A stretch of DNA of 64,000 nucleotides from Lumbricus terrestris. Its lineage: Eukaryota > Annelida > Clitellata > Crassiclitellata > Lumbricidae. The translations under genes were made by a program, and so were the position numbers. The notes under the pieces are model-generated. The model saw only the letters and a program-made list of their open reading frames with translations. It did no database searches and was not told the origin of the DNA. The stretch covers positions 43,899,284-43,963,283 of the forward strand of contig OX457050.1 of assembly GCA_949752735.1 (NCBI GenBank), given 5' to 3'. Positions 55,267 through 64,000 of this stretch are shown here, piece by piece; positions within the stretch are counted from its first letter, which is position 1, and each line of letters starts with the position of its first letter.

Positions 55267-56301
55267 ATGGAGTCTTACTTCGATCCTAAACAACCGGCTA
55301 GCTTCGGCGGCGTATCTTCCTTTCAAAGACATATTGACGATAAATTTAAAACTAAGGATGTTAAACAGTGGCTTTCGAAACAGGACGCTTACACGTTGCA
55401 TAAACCTGTCAGATTGAACTTTAGGCGTAGACAGACTTTTACAGTAGGAAATGACGACCTATGGCAAGCTGACTTGGCCGATCTTTCTGCATTGTCGAAA
55501 CATAATGATAAAAATAAATATATTTTAACGTGTATAGACGTCTTTTCTAAATATGCTTGGGCAGTTCCGCTCAAGTCAAAGTCTGGAGCAGATTTGACTG
55601 CCGCCTTTTCGTCCATTTTGGTAGATAGACAGCCCGCTCATTTACAGACCGACAAGGGAACAGAGTTCCTTAATAGAAGCTTTCAATCCATGCTGCGCAA
55701 GAATTCCATTCGCTTTTACACATCTGAAAATAGCGACATAAAGGCTTCTGTAGTAGAAAGATTCAATCGCACGCTTAAGACGAAAATGTGGAAGTACTTT
55801 ACGTATAAGAATACGTATCGATATTTAGATGTTTTGCAAGATCTTATGCATTCGTACAACAATACATATCATAGAAGTATAGGCATGATACCTAGTCAAG
55901 TGACAAAGGAAGACGAAAATAGTATTAGAAGTCGTTTGTACGGTCAAAAGAAGAGTCCAGCAAAGTGGAAATATGCAGTGGATGATAAAGTGAGAATTGC
56001 AAAGGCTAGAATCGCATTCAAAAAGGGCTACCTTCCCTCTTGGTCCGAAGAGATTTTTAAGATAATAGCTCGCATACCATCCGATCCAGTAACTTACGAA
56101 TTAGCCGATTTAAAAGGTGAGACGCTAAAGGGTAAATTCTACGAAGTCGAATTGCAAAGAATTTTGAAAGAAGATGACGTGTTCGGTATCGAAAAGGTCT
56201 TAAAAACACGTAAGCGACGTGGAAAGACCGAATATTATGTCAAGTGGAAAGGCTACGACGACAAATTTAACTCTTGGACGCAGGATATATTCGATGTCTA
56301 G
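55267..56301 (+). CDS. Retrovirus-like integrase with chromodomain
   Basis: 344 residues from the ATG at 55267, which overlaps the previous stop (TGATG). The rve core shows D69 (DLWQADLADL), D129 (LQTDKGTEFLN) and E164 (SVVERFNRTLK), a D-x59-D-x34-E layout. A chromodomain closes the protein (VFGIEKVLKTR, EYYVKWKGYDDKFNSW). Such integrases join Polinton ends to host DNA and make 6-bp duplications, which fits the TTGGTC repeat here. The frame is intact and all three catalytic residues are present. Confidence 0.95.
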   Translation: MESYFDPKQPASFGGVSSFQRHIDDKFKTKDVKQWLSKQDAYTLHKPVRLNFRRRQTFTVGNDDLWQADLADLSALSKHNDKNKYILTCIDVFSKYAWAVPLKSKSGADLTAAFSSILVDRQPAHLQTDKGTEFLNRSFQSMLRKNSIRFYTSENSDIKASVVERFNRTLKTKMWKYFTYKNTYRYLDVLQDLMHSYNNTYHRSIGMIPSQVTKEDENSIRSRLYGQKKSPAKWKYAVDDKVRIAKARIAFKKGYLPSWSEEIFKIIARIPSDPVTYELADLKGETLKGKFYEVELQRILKEDDVFGIEKVLKTRKRRGKTEYYVKWKGYDDKFNSWTQDIFDV

Positions 56302-56340
56302 CACTGTCAATGTACATTATGTAATAGTGTACATGCGAGT

Positions 56341-57234
56341 ATGGCACACTTTTATCTAGCGCTACCAAGCAACAGCTCCATGCAGTATTATCCATGCAAT
56401 ACTGCTGCGCACTTTACAACAAAATTGGAAAACGGCATTTCGCTAACGGGCGACTGGGAAGTTGGCTTGATCGATATACATTATCCGCACGCGTGGAACA
56501 ATATAACATCCAACGAATGGGAAGTTGCTTATTCGCAAAAGCCGAGAAAGCTTTCTGATGGCTTGCACTGGCCACCTCACCACAAGAGAATGCAAATACC
56601 TACCGGCTATTACGAAAGTATGCATGATATTGTACATGCTGTAAATACGAATATACAGGAGACTGCTGCCGAATACAAACTTGATAAATATCCACAGTTT
56701 GAATATGATTCAATTACGAAAACACTCAAAGGTGAAATAAACCTTGGCGCTAGTGTAAAATTCTCAACACAGATGTGCTTTATTTTGGGAATACACGAAA
56801 GTCAGAATCCTATCTATAACGACAATTTTGGCCAATACGACGATGAAGAGTATGAAGAATATTATGAAGAGTATTACGAAGAGTATAATAAAGTATGGGA
56901 TGAGGTACCCGATGTGGAATGGGAATCTGAGTATATTGGCGATATAAATCCAGCATTCTCAAACATATACGTTTACTGCAACATTCTGTCACATGTATGT
57001 GTTGGCGATACCACAGCGCCATTACTTCGAATTGTTCACATCGAAGGTAAAAATGGTGACAATGTGCATATCATGTACGAGAATGCTGTCTACGTACCCC
57101 TTCAGCAGAAAAGTTTCGATTCGATAGAAATAGATATGAGGGGCGACTCTGGCAATCCAATTCCATTCGAGTATGGGAAGTCGTTCGTGTTACTTCATTT
57201 CAGACAGTGCAAGAAACCGCATCTCATTCAGTAA
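56341..57234 (+). CDS. Penton-like minor capsid protein, copy 1
   Basis: 297 residues starting MAHFYLALPSNSSMQYYP. Conserved blocks: LTGDWEVGLIDIHYPHAW, PTGYYESMHDIV, GDTTAPLLRIV, YVPLQQKSFDSIEI and GNPIPFEYGKSFVLLHFR. This protein type is standard in Polintons and is generally taken as the minor (penton) jelly-roll capsid component. An acidic tyrosine-rich insert (YDDEEYEEYYEEYYEEY) near residues 165-185 looks like a short repeat expansion and has only a weak counterpart in copy 2. Intact. Confidence 0.8.
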   Translation: MAHFYLALPSNSSMQYYPCNTAAHFTTKLENGISLTGDWEVGLIDIHYPHAWNNITSNEWEVAYSQKPRKLSDGLHWPPHHKRMQIPTGYYESMHDIVHAVNTNIQETAAEYKLDKYPQFEYDSITKTLKGEINLGASVKFSTQMCFILGIHESQNPIYNDNFGQYDDEEYEEYYEEYYEEYNKVWDEVPDVEWESEYIGDINPAFSNIYVYCNILSHVCVGDTTAPLLRIVHIEGKNGDNVHIMYENAVYVPLQQKSFDSIEIDMRGDSGNPIPFEYGKSFVLLHFRQCKKPHLIQ

Positions 57235-57237
57235 AAT

Positions 57238-58063
57238 ATGGCTCACTTTTATCTTACGCTCCCCAGCAATAGTTCCATGCTGTTTTATCCAAGCAATACC
57301 GTAACACATTTTACCACGAGATTGGAAAATCCCATTTCCCTAACCGGTGACTGGGAAGTCGGGCTAGTTGAATTGCAATAGGCCTATCCTCATAGTTGGA
57401 GCAATTTAGAAAGAAACGAAGGTAGAATTTCGTATACACACGTCAAGTTTTCTGAAACGGATGAAATACTACCAGGATCGTTGCATAGAACTACACGTCT
57501 GCCAACCGGTTACTATGAGACACCCCATCAACTTATCGATTCCATAAACAAATTTATAAGTCTTGTTGTGGAGGAAATGGAATTGACTTCATTTCCAAAA
57601 TTCAATTGCAATCCTATAACGAAGCGGCTCATGGGCGATATAAACAAAGGTGCAAACATACAGTTTTCGCCAACCATATGTTCAATGCTGGGCGTTGATG
57701 CACGTCAAAATCCAATTCTCAATTACGACGAGGACGATGACTACATCGTTGATTTCGTGGGCGACAATGCTTGCGATGTAAATCGTGGGTTTTGTTCTCG
57801 TTTATTGCAACGTGTTGGAACAAGTCCCTGTGGGTGATACGAAGGCGCCACTGCTCAGAATTGTAAACGTGACTGGAAAAAGCGGCGATAGCGTACGTGC
57901 TACTTACGAAAAGCCCGTTTACATTCCACTGCAACAGAAGACTTTCGACTCCATCGAAGTGGATATAAGGGGCGACACTGGAAGTCCTATCCCATTCGAA
58001 TACGGGAAGGCAATTGTGACACTACACTTTAGACATCGTAAGATACCTTATCTTTTGCAATGA
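57238..58063 (+). pseudogene. Penton-like minor capsid protein, copy 2 (decayed)
   Basis: Starts 4 bp after copy 1 and aligns with it throughout (MAHFYLTLPSNSSM, LTGDWEVGLVE, PTGYYETPHQLI, TKAPLLRIVNV, YIPLQQKTFDSIEV, GSPIPFEYGKAIVTLHFR). It is broken by an in-frame TAG at 57379-57381, which lies in an apparent 6-bp TAGGCC insertion relative to copy 1, and by a frameshift near 57800. The end overlaps the next gene as ATGA (58060-58063). Confidence 0.9.
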
Positions 58064-58464
58064 AAAAACCATTTTGCTGCGATGCACGTCGTTTGGCATA
58101 CGAGAACTACTATGTACAACAGAGTGGCAATGGCATGCCAGTTTTTCAAGGTGCACGCATGCAACGTGGGCATGGCGTGGGCAGCTTTCTTAGCGGTCTG
58201 TTTAGAAGTGCCTGGCCGCTTATACAGACTGGCGCTAAGGCAATTGGCAAACAGGTTTTGAGAACCGGTCTGCAGATTGCCAACGACGTCGCGGACGGCG
58301 GTCAGTTGATAGACTCGGCCAAACGTCGCGTTCCAGAAGGTATAAAAGCGTTTACATCACCCAAAGATGGCAATGTGCAAAGCGGCGGCGGCAGGAAGAG
58401 ACGTAAAAGATCGTTGAAAAGAATTAACAAGAGAACCAAGGAAGATATTTTCGGCAAAGTTTAA
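58060..58464 (+). CDS. pVI-like small virion protein
   Basis: 134 residues. A glycine-led amphipathic/hydrophobic stretch (GVGSFLSGLFRSAWPLIQTG) is followed by KAIGKQVLRTGLQIANDV, and the C-terminus is strongly basic (GGGRKRRKRSLKRINKR). The layout resembles the internal capsid protein of Polintons compared with adenovirus pVI or pX. Its place between penton and major capsid genes supports a virion role. No motif proves function. Confidence 0.7.
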   Translation: MKKPFCCDARRLAYENYYVQQSGNGMPVFQGARMQRGHGVGSFLSGLFRSAWPLIQTGAKAIGKQVLRTGLQIANDVADGGQLIDSAKRRVPEGIKAFTSPKDGNVQSGGGRKRRKRSLKRINKRTKEDIFGKV

Positions 58465-58467
58465 AAA

Positions 58468-59790
58468 ATGGCGTTCGTTTATCCACAATCTTGCGAATGT
58501 ACAAAGAGCGAATTGGATCTGTTTAGCGTGCCTCCCACGCAGACCAGTATTGAAACTGGGTCGTACGTAGAGTACAATCCAATAGCCACCATTTCGCAAG
58601 GTACACCTATCGAATTTAGCATTACAGGAGCCGGTCAAGATTATTTGGACTTGTCGAATACACAGCTATACGTCAGAGCAGCTATAATAAGAGCGAATAA
58701 CGATCCGACGGATGCTGGCGATCATGTTGGCCCTATCAACTTATTCCTACACAGTCTGTTTTCGGAAGTCGACATCACTTTAAATGACACGCTCGTTACT
58801 TCTTCAAACAACACGTATGCATATCGTAGCTACATGGAGACCATACTTAGCTACGGTGATGCAGCCAAAGCTTCGCAACTTACCTCTGCCCTATTTTACA
58901 AGGATACAGCCACCCACTTGGAAGACGCCAATCCGCACGACGACAATCTATCGAATGTTGGTTTTAAGAAACGCAGTGCATTGACCGACGAAGGGCGCGT
59001 CGTTGATATGATAGGAGGCATTCACAGCGACCTATTCTTCCAAGAACGGTTCCTCCCTAACGATATTAATATAAAAATCCGTCTCGTAAGAAATAAGGAT
59101 CCATTCTGCTTGATGTCAGCGACAGCGGGTGCCGTATATAAAGTAAAAATCTTGGAATGCAAGTTGTACGTTAGAAAAGTAAAGCTAAGTCCGTCGGTGT
59201 TTCTAGCACATGCTAAAGCCCTTGAGGTTGGCAATTTGAATTTTCCCATTCGAAGAGCCATTTGCAAGACTTTCACGGTTCCGGCTGGAAACTTGGATGC
59301 GTCACAGGAGAGTCTCTTCTCCGGACAGATTCCTACACGCATCGTTATTGGTTGCGTGGACAACGACGCGTTTAACGGAGTCTATACGAAGAATCCATTC
59401 AACTTCAAACATATGAATCTGACCCAACTAAAAGTATACTTGGACGGACAACAGCAAACGATCAAACCCTTGGAAACGAATTTCGCAAACAATCAGTTTG
59501 TGAATGCTTACGCTTCGCTGTTTACTGGTACCGGAAAGTGGATGCGCGACGAAGGAAATCAGATAGCGTGAGAGGACTTTGCCGGCGGATACGCTCTTTA
59601 CGCATTCGATTTGACACCAGACCTCGCAGAAGGTGGGCACTTCAACCTCATCAAACCTGGAAATATTCGTGTTGATATGAAGTTCGGTCAGGCTTTGGCT
59701 AGAACCATAAACGTCATCGCATTCGCAGAATTTGAAAATATTCTGGAAATCGACCGCTCCAGAAACGTTATTTTCGACTACACCAACTGA
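58468..59790 (+). pseudogene. Major capsid protein (double jelly roll), one premature stop
   Basis: 440 codons before the terminal stop, from the ATG at 58468 to TGA at 59788-59790. N-terminal ELDLFSVPPTQTSIETGSYV, central NLFLHSLFSEVDITLND, DLFFQERFLPNDINIKI, and C-terminal ARTINVIAFAEFENILEI are Polinton hexon features. A TGA at 59569-59571 interrupts the frame about 73 codons from the end; a C-to-T change in a CGA codon would explain it. Everything after it stays conserved and in frame. The protein forms the capsid shell in the family. The protease starts 1 bp after the stop. Confidence 0.9.
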
Positions 59791-59791
59791 A

Positions 59792-60238
59792 ATGGACAGT
59801 GACACGATATATTCTATACTACGTGCAGATGCAAAGTGTAGCCCCATGTTTCTGGGCGTGTTTCCATGCGACCGCTTACCTTCAACGATAAACAGAAACC
59901 GGCCTTCCATTCTCGTGTGTAATACAGATACGTACGGAAATCCAGGGAAACATTGGATCGTTATTTACATAGAGAATTCTGCCTACGGGGAATACTTTGA
60001 CTCGCTGGGCACACCACCCGAAGCTCCGTTCAGAACATTTTTACATAGACATTGCGCACGCTGGATTTTTACTGATCCGCAATTGCAAAGCATAGTTAGC
60101 AACTTTTGTGGACATTACTGTATTTTGTATTCGTTGCATAGAGCTAGAGGTAGAAATATTAACGCTGTAGCGAACATGTTAACTTTTGATACTGGATTGA
60201 ACGATTATTTGGTTTATCATTTCGTTTCCAAAGTATAA
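59792..60238 (+). CDS. Adenain-like cysteine protease (maturation protease)
   Basis: 148 residues from the ATG at 59792. The triad candidates are H54 (GKHWIVIY), D70 (YFDSLG) and C106 (NFCGHYC), with Q99 seven residues before the cysteine as in adenovirus protease. The length is shorter than adenovirus protease (about 200) but usual for Polintons. It cleaves virion precursors in that family. The frame is intact. It is the last gene; the element has no further coding region to the right end. Confidence 0.9.
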   Translation: MDSDTIYSILRADAKCSPMFLGVFPCDRLPSTINRNRPSILVCNTDTYGNPGKHWIVIYIENSAYGEYFDSLGTPPEAPFRTFLHRHCARWIFTDPQLQSIVSNFCGHYCILYSLHRARGRNINAVANMLTFDTGLNDYLVYHFVSKV

Positions 60239-60459
60239 GAATAAAGTTTCTGGAACTTGAAAAGTGTTGTAGTTACTTCTATACAAGCTAGGGATTGAAA
60301 AAAAATAACAAAGTCTTGCTATGATCATTTAATAATGCCCATACAACAGATGGTGCCAGATTTGTAACAAACTTCCTACTTGCATGCATTAACCCTTTCC
60401 AACCTGAATTGTTTTTAGGAAAAAATAGGAAATTGATGGTACCAATCTTAGAACAACAA

Positions 60460-61110
60460 CAGTGCAACAATAGTTACAAGTAATCATAATAAAGTATACA
60501 TTTTCTGAATCAGCAAACTTCAGGCTATGAAATTCAACTTTTATTTTTACCACTATTTGATTTATATAGCGCCCTTAGCATGTCAAAAGGCAAAACAATC
60601 GAAAATAAACATGGTTTACTGACAACAGTGCAACAATAGTTACAAGTAATCATAATAAAGTATACATTTTCTGAATCAGCAGAATTCAGACTATGAAATT
60701 CATCTTATGGTTATCAATAGTTCATTTATATAGCGCTGTTAGAATGTCAAAAGGCAAAACAGTCGTCAATAAACATAGCTGAACGACAACAGAGAAACAA
60801 TAGCTATAAGTAATCATAATAAAGTATACATTTTCTGAATCAGCAGAATTCAGACTATGAAATTCATCTTATGGTTATCAATAGTTCATTTATATAGCGC
60901 CGTTAGAATGTCAAAAGGCAAACAGTCGTCAATAAACATAGCTGAACGACAACAGAGAAACAATAGCTACAAGTAATCATAATAAAGTATACATTTACTG
61001 AATCAGCAGAATTCAGACTATGAAATTCATTTTATGGTTATCAATAGTTCATTTATATAGCGCCCTTAGAATGTCAAAAGACAAAACAGTCGTCAATAAA
61101 CATTGCTGAA
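60460..61110. repeat. ~165-bp tandem repeat in the right Polinton region
   Basis: Four units marked by AACAATAGYTACAAGTAATC at about 60466, 60634, 60798 and 60960. Each contains TATATAGCGCYSTTAG and GTCAAAAGGCAAAACA. No coding capacity. Confidence 0.9.
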
Positions 61111-61379
61111 CGACAACAACGCTACTTTCATCCAAGACACGCCTCAGAACATCAGAAAACGGAATTCCGCGTGTCATCTTTCTCGAACTTCAAATTATTT
61201 TTTTTCTAACTTAAACTAAACTTTTCGCAACAAACTCGGTGTCAAAATAACGATCAATCTTCCGCAAACATCGCTCAAGTTATTTTTAGGTATGACATAA
61301 GGAAACAACTTTTAATTTTAGTCTGTTTTATAGCTCCCATTTTCGGGGCCAAATGGCCCCGGTCCGGCGTCATTGGGTT

Positions 61380-61860
61380 AAAAGACACAAGTCCACCTTA
61401 TGTGCAAGCTTCCACCTATATGCGTGAGTTTCCACCCATATGTACGAGTTTCCGCCTATATGTGTGAGTTTCCATCCATATGTGTGAATTTACACCCTTA
61501 TGTGAGTTTTCCCACCCTTATGTGAGATTTCCACCCTTAGGTGGGATTTTCCAACCTTAGCTTTACGTTGTAGTAATAGAGACCACCATTAAGTGGGAAG
61601 TTTCCACCGCATCTCCACCCTTAGCTTTAACAGTGTAGTAATAGAGTCCACCATTAAGTGGGAAGTTTCCACCGCATCTCCACCCTTAGCTTCAACAGTG
61701 TAGTAATAGAGTCCACCATTAAGTGGGAAGTTTCCACCGCATCTCCACCCTTAGCTTTAACAGTGTAGTAATAGAGTCCACCATTAAGTGGGAAGTTTCC
61801 ACCGCATCTCCACCCTTAGCTTTAACAGTGTAGTAATAGAGTCCACCAATAAGTGGGAGT
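61380..61860. repeat. Minisatellite followed by 65-bp tandem repeat
   Basis: 61390-61550 holds ~20-bp units of the form TATGTGNGAGTTTCCACCC. From 61555 a 65-bp unit (CCACCATTAAGTGGGAAGTT, then TCCACCGCATCTCC) repeats about five times, at 61583, 61648, 61713 and 61778. Non-coding. Confidence 0.9.
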
Positions 61861-63216
61861 TTCCACTGCATCTCCACGCATAACTTTTAGCGTGTAACAG
61901 ATCTATCGTCAACATTACAGGCAGCCACACGTGCAAAGTACAATGACCGGTACTCGTACGCACGTTGGCAGACAGTCACAGTCAGTGAAAGCAGCACGTA
62001 CAAAAATATAATGCGCGTTTTAGACGCTCTTTAGATGTTAGAAGCGCTGTCAGTATATTAGCATTGACCTCCTCCTTTACACAAACATGAGTCTGGCCCT
62101 GCATAGTGCACCAATTGATTGAGCTGAAGTCCTATTTTTTCTGTTCAAGCGGTAAAAGATTTGAATGCATAGGAAAGAAAATGCTTCAATGAACTGCTTC
62201 TCAAAGGACTTCTATTGACCTGTAGGATTAATATTTTAACATTCCACGCACAGCTTCTGTCTGTCAAGCATTAGTGTCGCCCTCCTCGTCTACGCAGACG
62301 TGGGTCTGGCGCTACATAGTTGCTTCTGTCATGTGCATGCTATTGAAAGCATAGCAGAGTCTACCAATCTAAAGAGCATTGTCAGAGACAGACGCGTGGA
62401 GCTTCTGTAAGAATTAGAAGTCTGTTGTCGTTTGTTCTTTAGCAAACTCAGTCCCAAGACTGTGCAAAGGGTACAAATTTTTCAAAAACTGGTAGTGTTT
62501 AAATGTTTACGTGTTCGAGATTATACGTGAGACCAGCCGTTGCATTGAGGCGTACGCATAATTATTTCTTCGTCACCTCTGCAAGTCAAACATAATGGAC
62601 CACGCGCGTGCACTGTACATTGCATTAAACACACTACAATGAACGTTCTAGAGAATTCTGCCCTTAGGGTATTACACTATTGTTAAACACAGCCGTTTGC
62701 ACAGGTGCCACAGCGAATGGAATAAACCCACTACAATGAACCTTCTAGAGAATAATAATGGTAAGGACAGGCGTTTGCATAGACCCCACAGTGAATGACG
62801 TGTGTGTATAATAATAATGATAGAACCTTCGAAACGTTCCAGCCTTAACAATAGCTTAAGCATATAGATACGCACACAGTTACACAGGCAGACAACCAAC
62901 CAGGTATCCAGACATACAAATGCTGGAATCTTCGAGAGAGAACTAGTAGATGACGTCACAGCATGAATATTTATTAGGCCCGTAGCACAACAATAAGCTT
63001 GCTTAATCAGTTAGGTATAAACACACACAGACACAAACAGACAGCCATACAACCAAGCATACACACACACTCCAGAGTTCCAGGTGGTTCCACAAGATGA
63101 TGTCACTGCATACATGAATAGTAATGAGCGCAATACATGCTAATGACACATACACACACAGACAGGCAGACAGATAGACAGACAGACATACACACATACA
63201 TACACGCATACAATCT
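61861..63216. other. Right Polinton region without genes, repeated CRE modules
   Basis: 62060-62330 holds two worn copies of a block with CTCCTCNTYTACRCARACRTG and GTCTGGCNCTRCATAGT. From about 62940 a module with TCTAGA-like and GACGTCAC.GCATGAATATT.ATTAGG recurs near 62950 and 63100 and again in the TIR at 63230, separated by ACACACAGACA runs. No open frame of note and no polymerase fragment. Confidence 0.6.
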
Positions 63217-63430
63217 CTAGAAAGTTCTCCAATTATGACGTCACTGCATGAATATTAATTAGGGGCGGGCCTAATTAACATAATGAGGTCAAGTGAAAAT
63301 TTGGCGGCTTGTCATTGGTTGCTGTCCTCATACCAACAATCAAATCCACATGAATATTAATGAGGTCACGTGACCAAAAAGGACGCTTCCTATTGGTCGA
63401 TGTCCTTAAAGAAACACTTAAACAACTACT
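63217..63430 (-). repeat. Polinton right terminal inverted repeat
   Basis: Complement of 51776-51990. It ends CTTAAACAACTACT and is followed directly by the TSD TTGGTC. It contains the CRE TGACGTCA and the CACGTG box at mirrored positions; the second E-box is altered to CACTTG. Confidence 0.95.
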
Positions 63431-63436
63431 TTGGTC

Positions 63437-63659
63437 ATTGTAGGCCTACATCAATAGGCCACGCCCATCGCCACCCGTCCGAATGCGAACTGGACAGTGG
63501 ACACGAACACTAGGCATTCAGTACCTGGACATTTGACAAGTGCAGTCATGATGAACTTACTATCTGGCGCTTATCTTGTGCCGTAGTTTATACAGCTTGT
63601 GCAATAGTAAACGCAGTGTAACAATACAATACGCGTCAGCTACACTTCACGTTACAACA
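63437..63659. other. Flank to the right of the Polinton
   Basis: Unique DNA with a TAGGCCTA at 63442. No gene. Confidence 0.5.
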
Positions 63660-63663
63660 CCGG

Positions 63664-64000
63664 TGTAAGGTTTCAAATTACCTCTGCACACTAGATTTGA
63701 ATCATCGCTTTTATTTCACTAAAAAAATCAAAAATGATCCAGCTTCTTGTTTTGCTCTGAAGTTTTTCATCCGTCGTCCCACTTTGAGGTTTGTTATCAA
63801 TATTTTGATCCGAAAAACTAATAGCCTCGAAGTCGTTTCTTCATTGACTTTAACGGCGATTAGAATTTTAGTTACAGATGAAAACGACAAAAAATAAAGA
63901 GTGCATCGGATGAAGGGTAATAGCCTAATATAATATTCCTTTTAATGATCCAATCTGACACACCGCAAAATGATTACAAGTACAGGTTATACGGAATACG
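63664..64000. mobile_element. Left end of another element-A copy (runs off the window)
   Basis: It starts TGTAAGGTTTCAAATTACC next to CCGG (63660-63663), the same end and target site as the element at 341-1512. A GATCCAGCTTCTTG core variant follows at about 63737. The right end is outside the window. A 66-codon frame at 63697-63897 has no recognisable domain. Confidence 0.7.

Larger units (their letters stand above)
53740..55267 (+). pseudogene. Conserved Polinton protein of unknown function, split by a hAT
   Basis: The N-terminal part (53740-54090) is charged and helical (RQIEKWKETMLD, LYSNSLSRYL, TVPKKWKTQAARLL). The C-terminal part (54968-55267) has VVDLVNDLLRKR and GWMQLADALKDSNIPRELIG, a segment I recognise as recurring in Polintons next to the integrase. 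The hAT element between them begins TAG, which serves as an in-frame stop. The two halves are in the same frame if the hAT and one TSD copy are discounted. The 3' end overlaps the integrase start as TGATG. Confidence 0.85.
51776..63430 (+). mobile_element. Polinton/Maverick (adintovirus-like) element, pol-less
   Basis: It has a perfect 6-bp TSD TTGGTC (51770-51775, 63431-63436) and TIRs of about 215 bp starting AGTAGTTGTTTAAG. All recognisable genes are on the plus strand: RING protein, A32-type ATPase, pX-like, conserved unknown, integrase, two penton-like genes, pVI-like, major capsid protein, protease. Polintons normally also carry a protein-primed DNA polymerase B of over 1,000 residues; no such frame or fragment is visible. 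Decay: a hAT insertion, one stop in the capsid gene, and one stop plus one frameshift in the second penton copy. The TIR identity and mostly open genes argue for a moderately recent insertion. Confidence 0.95.

Noticed and set aside
59428..59910. Minus-strand 160-codon frame in the Polinton
   Set aside because: Antisense to the capsid and protease genes, which are supported by homology motifs.
60239..63216. Hidden polymerase B fragment in the Polinton
   Set aside because: No frame in this interval shows polymerase motifs; all longer frames fall in repeats.

Overview
This is animal nuclear DNA, most likely from a marine invertebrate. I cannot name the species from sequence alone. There are no bacterial operons. 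Almost all coding potential lies in mobile elements, and the only host-like genes are two C2H2 zinc-finger (ZNF) paralogues on the minus strand (4.8-6.2 kb and 42.4-43.6 kb).

Layout. 0-10 kb: a LINE reverse transcriptase (RT) end split by a fold-back element, zinc-finger relics, the first ZNF locus, and three fold-back elements that share a minisatellite core (ATCCAGCTTCYATTTC). 10-28.5 kb: a CR1-like LINE broken by a short retrotransposon tail, a GGACATTAGCCCCC element, and a 15.4-kb element bounded by CCCAGGYAGCAC inverted ends and filled with AACGTT-rich tandem repeats. That large element contains 3.5 kb of 217-bp satellite with higher-order structure, long microsatellites, a SINE and a minus-strand endonuclease-RT LINE. 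28.5-36.8 kb: a nest of piggyBac in piggyBac, then hAT, then a hAT-N element, plus another LINE, with nearly every target-site duplication (TSD) visible. 37-41.3 kb: an LTR-retrotransposon 5' fragment, a LINE fragment and a 17-bp minisatellite element. 42.4-49 kb: the second ZNF locus, more fold-back elements and two hAT elements. 49.6-50.9 kb: a shorter piggyBac sibling that preserves the empty sites of insertions in the first copy.

The most informative object is a complete-ended Polinton/Maverick (adintovirus-like) provirus at 51776-63430. It has a 6-bp TSD (TTGGTC) and ~215-bp terminal inverted repeats (TIRs). All its recognisable genes lie on the plus strand: RING protein, packaging ATPase, small basic pX-like protein, a conserved unknown protein (split by a hAT element), retrovirus-like integrase with chromodomain, two tandem penton-like genes (the second decayed), a pVI-like protein, the major capsid protein (one premature TGA) and an adenain-like protease. 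No protein-primed DNA polymerase B is visible. Its expected space may be represented by the ~3 kb of tandem repeats on the right. The module is therefore a packaging and integration set without its own polymerase, and it is decaying.

The two ZNF loci look like an old segmental duplication. They share a C-terminal finger and similar upstream DNA, and a ~32-kb transposon nest lies between them.
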